Origin: Aliidiomarina sp. B3213
GTDB taxonomy: Bacteria > Pseudomonadota > Gammaproteobacteria > Enterobacterales > Alteromonadaceae
Assembly: GCF_003290085.1 (NCBI RefSeq)
Contig: NZ_QMKJ01000003.1
Coordinates: 186,001-250,000, forward strand
Direction of reading: 5' to 3'
DNA: 64,000 bases
How positions within the stretch are numbered: position 1 is the first letter of the stretch; each line of letters begins with the position of its first letter. The notes under the pieces were generated by a model. The model was not told where the DNA came from and made no database searches. It was given only the letters and a program-made list of their open reading frames with translations. The translations under genes were made by a program, and so were the position numbers. Positions 10,292 to 20,600 of this stretch are shown here, one piece after another.

Positions 10292-12031
10292 ATGCCACTT
10301 AAAAAGCTACTCTCATCGCAAGAACTCCATAGTGTATATCAACCCATCGTTGATACATATCGTTCGTCTATTATCGGTTACGAAAGCCTGATTAGAGGGC
10401 CAGTTAACCATGCCCTTGCCTCTCCTTTGGCATTATTTAGGGCTGCAGAACAAGAGAACATAAAGCCACAACTTGAAAATTATTGCATTGGCTCGGCGAT
10501 TGAAAACTATAATTCAGACTCTTTTAATGGCTTTCTATTTATTAATATCGATCCCAATTTTCTTACCGAGAGAGAAACTGTTCACTTCCTGCTAGAACAG
10601 CAAGCACTCATTTCTTCCAACATCGTTCTAGAACTTTCAGAGCAGTATCCTATTGAAGACATAGCGGCGCTCAAGCGGCATGTTCATGCCCTTCGAACCG
10701 AGGGCTTCAGGTTTGCTATCGACGACTTAGGCGCTGGTCATTCAAGTATGAAATTGTGGGCGGAAATACGCCCAGAATACGTAAAAATAGACCGCTATTT
10801 TATTAGTGACATTCATAACAACCCTTACAAAAAGGAGTTTGTTCAGCACATTGTCACGTTAGCAAAGAACTTACATGCAACAGTGATTGCTGAGGGCATC
10901 GAGTGCATGGAAGAGCTTCGCCAACTTCAACGGTTGGGCATATTTGCTATGCAAGGCTACTTCATAGGCATGCCGTCGCCATTGCACTTACCTGAAGGGC
11001 AAATTAAACATTTGCTGAGTAACGAAGACAACATTCTACGCGACGACTCACTAGAGCCTTTAGTTGAAGACACCACCGTTGTCGACTCGGAACGGAAGGT
11101 AGCAGACTTACTCGACTATTTTCGGCAAAACAAACGGTTAGTGGCTATTCCTGTGGTCGATCACGGCGTCATCAAAGGCATTGTACGTCGCGGACAATTC
11201 ATGGAATTGATGTCTACGCCCTATGGTAGAGCTTTATATGCCGGCAAGCCGATAGCTTCAGTCATACAGACTAACTTCCTGGTCATCGACGTACACTCGC
11301 CTATCGAACAAGCCAGTGCTCTGCTTACCGAGCACGAAGACACGCTGGAACAAATGGTGTTATTGATCGTTAGGCAAGACGAATACGCAGGTATTATTCC
11401 GGTTCCCAGTTTGTTGCGCAGAATTACCGAACTTCGTATTCAAAATGCTCGTTATGCCAACCCATTGACACTTTTGCCGGGTAACGTTCCTATTAACCAA
11501 CATATAGACCAATGTAGCGCTGCAAATTGTGAGTTTAGCGTGCTTTATTTTGATCTGAATAATTTCAAACCCTACAACGACGTATATGGTTATCATCAAG
11601 GAGACCAGATTATTCAATGGTTTGCACAGTTGCTGTATGAAACCTTCACACCGAAAGGTCATTTTGTAGGGCATGTTGGTGGAGACGACTTCATCGTTGT
11701 GGTTGATGAGCATGAGTTTGAAGAATCTCTGCTGACCAAATTGAAAACCCAATTCACACAACAAATTAAAGACTTTTACCGGCCACAACACTTAGAGGAA
11801 AGCTCGCTATTCGCGCGCTCCCGTGACGGACAGTTTAAGCGTTTTCCATTACTCGACTACAGCTTAGCTATCGTACAGTTAGCAAAAAACTCGGAGTTGT
11901 CACATCAAGAAGTTGCAGCTCTGGCGGCACAACTTAAAAGTGACGCAAAGCGCGCTTCTAACGGCATAGCCATATACACGCATTCGCCGTCTCCGTCACA
12001 ACAACCGCAAACGTCGTTAGCGAACCATTAG
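10292..12031 (+). CDS. EAL-CBS-GGDEF c-di-GMP signalling protein
   Basis: The 579-residue cytoplasmic protein has an unusual order: EAL phosphodiesterase (about 1-240), a CBS pair (about 250-375), then GGDEF (about 385-560). The EAL part keeps the catalytic set: ESL at 31-33 in place of EAL, INIDPN, LELSE, AIDDLGAG, VKIDRYF, AEGIE and QGYF, so c-di-GMP hydrolysis is plausible. The GGDEF signature is GGDDF at 463-467, with Asp for the fourth-position Glu, and I see no RxxD inhibitory site. Cyclase activity is therefore doubtful and the domain may bind GTP as a regulator. CBS pairs commonly bind adenine nucleotides. It has no membrane segment and overlaps recD by 4 nt at the stops. Confidence 0.9.
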   Translation: MPLKKLLSSQELHSVYQPIVDTYRSSIIGYESLIRGPVNHALASPLALFRAAEQENIKPQLENYCIGSAIENYNSDSFNGFLFINIDPNFLTERETVHFLLEQQALISSNIVLELSEQYPIEDIAALKRHVHALRTEGFRFAIDDLGAGHSSMKLWAEIRPEYVKIDRYFISDIHNNPYKKEFVQHIVTLAKNLHATVIAEGIECMEELRQLQRLGIFAMQGYFIGMPSPLHLPEGQIKHLLSNEDNILRDDSLEPLVEDTTVVDSERKVADLLDYFRQNKRLVAIPVVDHGVIKGIVRRGQFMELMSTPYGRALYAGKPIASVIQTNFLVIDVHSPIEQASALLTEHEDTLEQMVLLIVRQDEYAGIIPVPSLLRRITELRIQNARYANPLTLLPGNVPINQHIDQCSAANCEFSVLYFDLNNFKPYNDVYGYHQGDQIIQWFAQLLYETFTPKGHFVGHVGGDDFIVVVDEHEFEESLLTKLKTQFTQQIKDFYRPQHLEESSLFARSRDGQFKRFPLLDYSLAIVQLAKNSELSHQEVAALAAQLKSDAKRASNGIAIYTHSPSPSQQPQTSLANH

Positions 12032-13956
12032 GTTAAGCCACCTAACCGCTCTATTCGGGTTTGGATAGCTTCCTGCCACACATTCATATTCGGAATAACC
12101 ACGGTTAGCTTGGGCTTTGCCCGAGTGATACCCGTGTAAAGTAGCTCTTTGGTTAGTACCGGCGAACTTCGGTCAGGCACCACAAGAACGGCATGAGTAA
12201 ACTCGGACCCTTGCGACTTATGCACGGTCATAGCGTACACAGTCTCTACTTCGGTGAGGCGGCTTGGAATAACCCATCTTACCGTGCCCTTTTCTTTGCC
12301 CGGGAAGGCTACTTTCAGGCGACCTTCTTCAGGGTGCTGAAGTGCCACGCCTATGTCACCATTATTTAAGTTCAAGCTGTAGTCGTTACTTTTCACCATC
12401 ACTGGCCGGCCGTGGTACCACTTATCCGGCTTTCCACCTAACTTCTGGGTTATCAGCGTGTTCAACGAACGTTGACCCCAAGGCCCATTACGCAGGCCAG
12501 TAAGTAACAAATACTGAGTATGAGCTGCCAAAACACTGTGCGCCCACTGGTCGCAACTCTCAAAGCTTTGCATAGCGCTTTGGGAATAGCTTTGTACAAA
12601 CGGCTTAAAATTTTGAATAACCTGCGGTACTAACAGCTCCACAGAAGCTATGTTGTCCGACAACAGCTGTAGGTTTTCGTCGGCATGTTCAAAAGCATGC
12701 TTTGCGCGCTCAAAACTCTGTTCGTTTACTGCGTTAGCGAGTTCAGCAACCGCCCCAGTAAAGCGCTGAGAGCCGTCTAACATAACCACATGGTCTAACC
12801 GAGAAGCATCATTTTTGCCGGTGCTATGGCTCTCGCCTAAAACTTCTGCACTAGCCTGCTGTAACCATGCTCTATGACTTTCAGAAAAAGCACGTTTCTC
12901 AGCACCACGACATATCGACGCTAATACAGAACCGGCCTCAACCGGCGCTAACTGGTCTTTGTCGCCCAGCAAAATGAGCTTGGTGTGTTTGCCTATAGCT
13001 TGCAGTAAAGCGTCAAACATTTCAGTGTCGATCATTGAGGCTTCGTCGACTACCACAACATCAAAAGGCAACGGGTTATCTCTACCATGCCGGAAGTAGC
13101 GGCTATTTCGCTGTGCGCCCAACAAACGATGTAACGTAGAAGCCTTGCGGGTAAGCATATTCTTCACACCAGCAAATAGCCCGCTGTCGCCAGCTTCATG
13201 TAAAGCTTGGTCAATAGACTCTTGCATACGTGCCGCAGCTTTTCCGGTGGGCGCGGCTAATGCAACGCGCAAGTCGGGTTGCGGCTCTTGCGCTTGCTTC
13301 AACGCATGAAGTGCTTCCAGAGTGGCGAGTACGCGCACTACCGTGTAAGTTTTGCCAGTACCAGGACCACCCGTAATCACGCTAAACCCTTGTTTAGCAG
13401 CATTTGCACATGCAATTCTTTGCCAGTTCGGCGAGTCACCACCCGGCATATAACGAGTTAGAATAGTTTGCAGTGACTCAGCCTCCAACGGGCTTTGCGC
13501 ATTCATTCGTTCACGTAGCCAGTGATCTATACGGTTTTCATATTGCCAATAGCGGCGCAAATAAAGAATCTGTTTGCTTGCGTCCCAAACTAGCGGTTGG
13601 AGTTTGTCAGCCGAGTCAGAAACCTCACGCACAGCATGACTCGTTGGCGCTTCTTGTCTCCATTGCTGCAATAAATCCACGAAAGCTTCCATGCCTTTTG
13701 GTGTTTCTTCTCCTAGTTTCGGCTGCCAAGAGCTAGGCGGTATATCCACCGTTCGAGTTGGGTTTTCAAGCAGTTGTTTCACAGACAAACACGTATGCCC
13801 ACGCCCTATTTGGTGAGACACTAGCGCTGCCATCAACGCCACGGGAATCGAAACATTTTCTCTCAATAACAGCAAAGCAAGTTGACGGTCGAGGGCGCGT
13901 ATCCACCCAGCTTCCTGCCACTGATGTAAAATATCGAGTAACTCTTCCTTAAGCAT
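12028..13956 (-). CDS. recD: RecD, exodeoxyribonuclease V alpha subunit
   Basis: The 642-residue protein is the fast 5'-3' superfamily 1B helicase of RecBCD. It shows Walker A (TGGPGTGKTYT), Walker B (VVVDEASMID), LLGDKDQLAPVEAGSV and the late VHKSQGSEF motif. The usual family length is about 610, so it is full length. I chose the ATG at 13956, which has GGAGG 5 nt upstream; the ATG at 13968 sits before that site. The start overlaps the recB stop by 8 nt, giving translational coupling. It is the last gene of recC-recB-recD and acts in double-strand break repair and degradation of foreign linear DNA. Confidence 0.97.
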   Translation of the reverse strand: MLKEELLDILHQWQEAGWIRALDRQLALLLLRENVSIPVALMAALVSHQIGRGHTCLSVKQLLENPTRTVDIPPSSWQPKLGEETPKGMEAFVDLLQQWRQEAPTSHAVREVSDSADKLQPLVWDASKQILYLRRYWQYENRIDHWLRERMNAQSPLEAESLQTILTRYMPGGDSPNWQRIACANAAKQGFSVITGGPGTGKTYTVVRVLATLEALHALKQAQEPQPDLRVALAAPTGKAAARMQESIDQALHEAGDSGLFAGVKNMLTRKASTLHRLLGAQRNSRYFRHGRDNPLPFDVVVVDEASMIDTEMFDALLQAIGKHTKLILLGDKDQLAPVEAGSVLASICRGAEKRAFSESHRAWLQQASAEVLGESHSTGKNDASRLDHVVMLDGSQRFTGAVAELANAVNEQSFERAKHAFEHADENLQLLSDNIASVELLVPQVIQNFKPFVQSYSQSAMQSFESCDQWAHSVLAAHTQYLLLTGLRNGPWGQRSLNTLITQKLGGKPDKWYHGRPVMVKSNDYSLNLNNGDIGVALQHPEEGRLKVAFPGKEKGTVRWVIPSRLTEVETVYAMTVHKSQGSEFTHAVLVVPDRSSPVLTKELLYTGITRAKPKLTVVIPNMNVWQEAIQTRIERLGGLT

Positions 13957-16900
13957 AAGCACCTCCATTCGCGTTCACTGCTTCGCCGTCGAATAATGCT
14001 TCCAAAGCTTCGATGAGAGCCTTAGGTGGACGATCGTAAAACGCACCCGCAGTTTTGGACTTGTGACCACGAAGGAATAAATAAACCGCACCGCCTATAT
14101 GCTCATCATAATCGTAGGCTTCGCCTAAGCGTGCTTTCAGTAACTTGTGTAGCGCCAAGGTGTAAATGACATACTGCAAGTCGTAGCGGCTCGATAGAAT
14201 TTTCTTGCGCATATTTTCAAAGCTGTAGTCTTCGTCAGTTTCACCCAACCAGTTCGACTTATAGTCTGCTACAAAATACTTGCCGTTATGCTCAAACACT
14301 AAATCGATGAAGCCTTTTAACATGCCGTTCAATTCTTTTGGGTCTAACTTTGGCCGTTCTTGGTCGGGCATTATGTGCTGAGCCACAAGCGCGTCTATAT
14401 ACTCAGTCGACACATTCCTTGCCGCAAACCAAAACTCTGGTTCAGCCTTATACGTGGGTAACTTCTCCATGACGAAATGCGCACTAACCGCATTTGCTGT
14501 ACCGTCTGTGCTTCCGTACGGGAAGGGTTGCTGCAAATAGCTCACCAGCCATGCTGCTAAGTCTTCTTTATAGGCTTGCCAAAACTTACTGCGGCAACGT
14601 TTGTTCAGTAACTCGTCGCGAGCCTCTTGGCTTTCAACTATCTCAGCGAAACCGACTTCTGCGGCATCTTCCAATAAGTTATGCAAAAACGTTCCCGGCC
14701 CCGCACCTTTCGGTAAGTGATGAATGCGACTCGCGGAGACTTCTGCATCAAGGTCTGTACTCGCTCCGACGAGAGCATCGTCGTCGTCCTCACGCTCGTC
14801 TAGCGTATTCATTTCGGGTGGAGTTTGTGGTGCCAGTAACTCACTGCCATATTTTAAAGCGCTGTAACTTGCTACCCACCACCTTTCGAACTGGTGATCT
14901 TCAGGCATTGTCCAAGCGCTAAGGTTTTTATGGTTAGCCCGCGCCAGCGAAACACTTACTCGCTCTTCACTTGGCAGTTGCATAACTGATGAATTGGGCA
15001 CCTCTCCAGTCGACTGCCAGCGCTCTTGGGCAATGGTCATTAAGTCGCATTTTTCCGCGGTATGCACATCATCGCCCAACAGCAAGTAAAACAATGGGTT
15101 CGATCTTGCTTCTCCCACCACCTGCAAAGTCACAAAGGTTGCGAACTCCGCACGGGTCAGTGCCACATACATTTTCCGAAGGTTTTCAGCCAATTGCTCT
15201 TGCTCAATGAGCTCAATGGCATGGGCGTCAGAATTGTCCCAAGCGACCTTTCTCACGCGCTCGCCGTTTTCGTCGATATCGTGATAAGACATAGGCAGTT
15301 TCGTATCAATTCTAAACCGACGCTCTGCGGTATAAGCAGCAAAAGGCATAAACACGAGCGGATACTGCAAACCTTTCGACTTGTGGTAGGTGATCACTTT
15401 CACCAATTCTTGATCGCTTTCTAAGCGTAGCTTCAAGGCGTCGTTCTGAGTACTTTTGGTGCTTGCTCCCGCAAAGTCAGAAGTGCTTTTGTATTCACTC
15501 ACTTGCAGAGTGAAATACTCCTCCAAACCTGCCATGCCTTCGTGCAATAAGCTTTCTTTTTGGAGTAACTCGCAAATATGAAGGGCGTCGGAAAGTATCC
15601 GCTCACCTTCTTGCGGCTCAGCCAACAGGCACTTAGGTACTTCAAAGTCGTGTAGCAATTTATGTAATGCGGCAAGCACACCTTGGTGCTCCCAAATGTC
15701 GTGGTAACCAATAAACCGGTCTACAGCTTCTTCCCACCGACTCTCATTTTCTTGGTACATCACTAGGTCAGCTAAGGGTAAGTCGAGTAGTGCTGTCGAC
15801 AATGCAGTGCGAATACGGCTGGGATCTCTGGGTTGAGCGCAGGCTTTCACAATACTAAGTAGGTCTTGCGCCACCGGTTGAGAATAAACCGCGTCGCGTT
15901 CCGACAAATACACGCTGCGAACACCGCGTTTAGCCAACTGTTTGCGAATTAAATTGGCTTCCTTAGCATTGGCTACAAGTACGGCAATGTCTTTACTGGT
16001 TACTGGGGTTCGCTCACTTCCTACGTAAAAGCCAGCGGTGTCACTTTCTAATAGCTTGGCAATTAAGTTTGCATGATATTCACTAGCGGGTCCTTGGAAG
16101 TCGCTCTTATTTGCTGCCCTTTCAGGTTCCACTGTCCACTGAAGCGCCGCGCTTTCCTTTCCATCTAAACCTTTAAATACAGCTTTCTGTCCATTCGCTT
16201 TCACGGATTGAAAAGGAATTTCAGATTTATATAAAAATGCTCCCCTCGCACTTTCTTCCGCGCGTTGAAACAACTCGTTAATTGCGTTAACCATACTTTC
16301 GCTAGAGCGAAAGTTAGTGCCCAACGTGTAATGTCTTCCCGAGGTAGCTTTTCTGGCTTTTAGATAAGTGAATATATCGGCGTCACGGAAGCTGTATATC
16401 GCTTGTTTCGGGTCGCCAATGAGAAAAATACCGTTACTAGTTGGCGTATTTTCAATGTTATAAACGCGGTCGAAAATTTCATACTGCACGGGGTCTGTAT
16501 CTTGAAACTCATCTACCAAGGCAATCGGGAATTGGCTGCGAATGGTTTTTGCTAAGGCATCTCCGTTAGGTCCTCGCAAAGCGTCACGAAGCCCAGTCAG
16601 CATATCGTCAAATCCCATGATCGCTTGTTGCTGTTTTAGAGCTTTGAAACGCTTAGCAATAAAGTGGCGAGCATGCCCCTCAATAATTTTCTTGTACGCA
16701 TTTTTAGTTTCCTGAATATCATGAACATCGTCGGGTAAAGACGTTAAGTCGTTTACATGTTCAGGAACCTTGTTTTCATCAAAGCCCTTTTTAAATTTCT
16801 TCCGAATTCCCTCTGGATCAAGCAGCTTGATATTGGCACCCATTTCATCTTTCTTCAGCGTACCTTCAACAAACTGCCTTAATTTTTGAATGATTCCGAC

Positions 16901-17674
16901 ATAGTTAGAAAAGCCCTTTGCAGGAAAGTCATGCACTAGCGGAAGCAACTCGCTCAATACTCTGCGGTAACGCTGACGCCGGTCGGGAATCTGCTTTATT
17001 TTATTCAGCAGCGTTTCAAATTTAAGCTGAACACTCGCGTCTTCCTCGTTAGACGCTTGAAGTTTACCAAACCGAACAAACTCCGCAGGCGACCCCAAGT
17101 ATTTCGACACTTCTTGCGCGGCATAAAGGTCATCGATTCTATACACATGACTGCGAAAATAATCCTCTGCAGCAGCTACTCTCAGTTCGTCTTCTTCAGT
17201 TTGCACGGTTTGTTGAAACAAACTGCCACTGGCAAAAGCATGCTCTGTCAGCATCTTCTGCGACCAACCGTTAATCGTGTGTACAGCCGACTCGTCCATC
17301 GACTGCGCGGCTAATTCAAGCTTCCGAGCAAGTGCGACTAAATTCAAACCTTGTTGCAAGCAGTCTGCCTTCAAGTCTTGCAAAAACTTATCATTGTGAG
17401 CGCTTTCGCTATCTCGGAAAAACTCAGCTGTTTCCGTTAAGCGCGCGCGAATACGATCAGAAAGCTCTGCTGTCGCCGCATTGGTAAAGGTCATTACCAA
17501 GATATCTTTTGGTACTAGCTCACGTTCAAATTGAGTTTGTTCAGTACCATGCTGAATAATCAAACGCACGTAAAGCGCAGCAATAGTATAGGTTTTCCCT
17601 GTACCAGCACTTGCCTCAATAAGCCGACTACCATGAAGTGGGAAATTGAGAGGATTATGTAATGTATGGCTCAT
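13949..17674 (-). CDS. recB: RecB, exodeoxyribonuclease V beta subunit
   Basis: The 1241-residue protein is the 3'-5' superfamily 1A helicase and nuclease of RecBCD. Walker A ASAGTGKT is at residues 21-28, Walker B is VDEFQDTDP, and the C-terminal RecB nuclease domain has FIDLVFEHNGKY and ADYKSNWLG with the catalytic Asp and Lys near 1137 and 1139. The length is close to E. coli RecB (1180). The ATG at 17674 has GGAGAGG upstream and overlaps the recC stop as ATGA; the longer in-frame start lies inside recC and is rejected. Nuclease and helicase motifs look intact. Confidence 0.97.
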   Translation of the reverse strand: MSHTLHNPLNFPLHGSRLIEASAGTGKTYTIAALYVRLIIQHGTEQTQFERELVPKDILVMTFTNAATAELSDRIRARLTETAEFFRDSESAHNDKFLQDLKADCLQQGLNLVALARKLELAAQSMDESAVHTINGWSQKMLTEHAFASGSLFQQTVQTEEDELRVAAAEDYFRSHVYRIDDLYAAQEVSKYLGSPAEFVRFGKLQASNEEDASVQLKFETLLNKIKQIPDRRQRYRRVLSELLPLVHDFPAKGFSNYVGIIQKLRQFVEGTLKKDEMGANIKLLDPEGIRKKFKKGFDENKVPEHVNDLTSLPDDVHDIQETKNAYKKIIEGHARHFIAKRFKALKQQQAIMGFDDMLTGLRDALRGPNGDALAKTIRSQFPIALVDEFQDTDPVQYEIFDRVYNIENTPTSNGIFLIGDPKQAIYSFRDADIFTYLKARKATSGRHYTLGTNFRSSESMVNAINELFQRAEESARGAFLYKSEIPFQSVKANGQKAVFKGLDGKESAALQWTVEPERAANKSDFQGPASEYHANLIAKLLESDTAGFYVGSERTPVTSKDIAVLVANAKEANLIRKQLAKRGVRSVYLSERDAVYSQPVAQDLLSIVKACAQPRDPSRIRTALSTALLDLPLADLVMYQENESRWEEAVDRFIGYHDIWEHQGVLAALHKLLHDFEVPKCLLAEPQEGERILSDALHICELLQKESLLHEGMAGLEEYFTLQVSEYKSTSDFAGASTKSTQNDALKLRLESDQELVKVITYHKSKGLQYPLVFMPFAAYTAERRFRIDTKLPMSYHDIDENGERVRKVAWDNSDAHAIELIEQEQLAENLRKMYVALTRAEFATFVTLQVVGEARSNPLFYLLLGDDVHTAEKCDLMTIAQERWQSTGEVPNSSVMQLPSEERVSVSLARANHKNLSAWTMPEDHQFERWWVASYSALKYGSELLAPQTPPEMNTLDEREDDDDALVGASTDLDAEVSASRIHHLPKGAGPGTFLHNLLEDAAEVGFAEIVESQEARDELLNKRCRSKFWQAYKEDLAAWLVSYLQQPFPYGSTDGTANAVSAHFVMEKLPTYKAEPEFWFAARNVSTEYIDALVAQHIMPDQERPKLDPKELNGMLKGFIDLVFEHNGKYFVADYKSNWLGETDEDYSFENMRKKILSSRYDLQYVIYTLALHKLLKARLGEAYDYDEHIGGAVYLFLRGHKSKTAGAFYDRPPKALIEALEALFDGEAVNANGGAYA

Positions 17675-20600
17675 GAATCCTCTCCTTTGGCTTCTGGCAG
17701 TTCGCATATAGGCAGTTGTTCTTTCATAGAACGAACCATGGGGGCATATATGTGCTGTTTCAGGCGCTCAAATTCCGGCTCTTCTGCCATGTCTTCGAAG
17801 TTTGTATTCACCCTGTATGTATAAGGAAACTCTTGAATGAACGAGTCTGAATTCTCTACATCTTGTAGTGTTTTTTGTAATCTCAACCATGCTTCTTCTT
17901 GCGCATCTTGAGGTTCGAACACAGGTAGCTTTTTACGTCCCTCACTAAGTTCACCCGAAATAGCCTGGTAATAGTCATCCAGCCATTGCACAGCGTATTC
18001 CCCAACTACTGCAACCGGATGTGAAAGCGACGCTTGGTACTCCCTTAGCAACTCTCTCAGTCTAGTCTGAGCAAGGTCAGCAGATATAGGATCGAATTCC
18101 TTACGAGTAACCTCTCCACCGCTTTCTTCTTGGAATAACGCAACTGTAGCCACGCCGCCCGTTTTTTTCTGCATCGCTGCGTTCGCCATCAAATGGCGAA
18201 TATAGGGTTCAAATTGGTGCTTAATTTTGCCTTTACTTGCACTTACACAGAGTTGTGCGACGCGGTCGTGATGCGTAAGAAAGAGGTTGGAAACCTTCGC
18301 TTCGAGCACAACGTCCCCTTCGGCAATTCTATAATCAATATCGGGCAAAACTTCTTTAAGCATGGAAACGCATAAAGACATTTCTTTCACTGTTTTTTCA
18401 ACACCAGCAACAATGGCTTCTTCTAGCGTGCTTGAAAAAGGTTTTACACCCAGCTTTCCCTCTCTTTGAAATACACCGAGTTGCCGGCTAAAAACGTCTT
18501 GTAGGCTCGACAAGTCGCTGTATTCAGCACATATGCTCGTAGTTAACTTATTTTTCAGCTCATCAAAGGCAATATTCAAAAGGGCGGTGCGATACTGCCA
18601 GCTTTCCAAACCATCCAAGCTGAAATTCTCGCTATCATGCGTTTCATAGTCTTCAGTTCTAAAGTATGTTCGCAGCCGCTTGGTGAAAAACGGTTCTGCT
18701 GGCTCGCGCATAAACCTCACTAAGTCTTGCATACTTAGCGCTAGCTTTTGGTTATCTTCTGGCTGCCAAGGGGTAGGAGCTTCAGCGTTTTTCTGAGTTG
18801 TGCTTTGTTCGTCTTTTTCATACCACTCTCGGGCATAACTGAAAAACCCTGAATCCTTTGAGAAGTATTCAGGATTAAAAGGCTGCAATTTGTGCTCTGT
18901 GGTAAGGCTCGCCAAGAAAGCGTTTTTGTCTTTCGAGTCAACACACCAACCCTGCGCTAAATGATCACGAAGCTGTGAAACCAAAACCGAAGGTGGCCAT
19001 TCGCTGTTGTCTTGTGCGCTTCTCCCCACCCAGCTAATAGAAAGCTTCTCGCGAGCAGACAGCAAAGCCTCTAAAAACAAATAGCGATCGTCTTCTCTAC
19101 GCGAACGGTCTCCCGGGCGGTAACGATTCTGCATCAAGTCGAAGTCCATATTCGCTTGTCGGCGCGGGTAGGCTAAGTCATCCATACCTAAGATATATAT
19201 ATGCTTGAACGGAATCGCACGCATGGGCATCAACGTTGCGAAATTCACCGAGCCCATTAAAAAGCGTTGGTTTAAGTTCGGTTGATCGACCCGAGAAAGC
19301 CAGCTTTCTTTGAAAATATTCAACTGAACTTCACTATTAAAGCCCGACTCTGCCGCAACCTCTAATAAATGAGTAAGCTCGCCCTGAACTTTGCTGAGGA
19401 GTAACAAGTCTTCGTCGTCAGCAGGCGCAAAGAAGGCTTCAAGTAGACTTTCAGCATGTAACGCCCAGTCAGTTAGTGAGTAATGACTTACCGCGGTGAA
19501 CCACCATTGGTTCAAGGCCTCAATAAGCGCGCCTAACTTGCCCGCCGCACCTGCGGAAAGTCCTGCGACTTCATGGTAGGGCTCCACGCTCAACCAGCGC
19601 TCCTGCTCCGCAGTTTCCGGCTCGCCCGACGCATAACCCAACAACATACGCTCCAGGGCAAACCACCAGCTATTGGTCTTTTCTTCACTGGGCATACCAA
19701 ACTGCTCACGGTGCTCGCTAGCTAATCCCCAGCGCGCACCAGCTTCATTAATCCAGTGATTTAGCTCTACCAGTTCATTTTGGTTTAAACCAAATCGCTT
19801 CTGAATCGCGGGCACACCCAATAAACCTAAAACATCGGCTTGCGTTACTCGCGACTCCTCAATCGTCAGAAGCATCTCCAATGCCATTAGCAAAGGCTGC
19901 TGATGGCGTTGGCCTAAATCTGCAAGGGTGTAGGGTATGCGCCTTTTATCACCATAATGAAAACGACCGAATACCGCGCCTACATGAGGGGCATAGGCGT
20001 CTACGTCAGGGACCATCACCATAATGTCGCGAGGGCGCAAGGTGTCGTCTTTGGCAAATGCAGCAAGTAACTGATCATGCAAAACTTCCACTTCCCGCTG
20101 AATGCTATGGCAAATATGAAAACTCACCGAATTGTCGTCTCGGCTCGGCGTTTGCCATAATTCACGAGTTTCCGCCACAGGTCGCAAGTGAAGAATGTCG
20201 TTTTGCACCTGCTGCAACATATTTTGAGGCTCTATCTCGTCGAACAACTCAAACTTTAAGTTCTCAAAGCTTTCTTGTTTCGCAGCCGTTTCGTCGTAAA
20301 GGTCGAGTAAGTGAATATAGTCGCGCCCTTGTTTACCCCAAGAGGCTAATAACGGGTGGGCATGCAAGTGAAGCTCGTCGTCGTGAACATCTTCCGCTTC
20401 ACCCTCTTTAAGCTGGTGTCTGCGGTTGGCGTCTTTCAATGCAGCTTTTAAGGCTTCCTTTCCGTCTACAATATTTGCCCAATAATGCTTACACGGATTG
20501 TTCACGCATAGCACTATTTGCGTGAAACCTTTTAAGGCGTCTAATACTTCTAAGGTTTGCTGAGGAATAGATGAGATACCAAACACAACCACGCGGGCAG

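Noticed and set aside
14494-14922. Open frames on the plus strand inside recB and recC (for example 14494-14922 and 20058-20411)
   Set aside because: RecB and RecC are unambiguous on the other strand; these are mirror frames with unusual composition.
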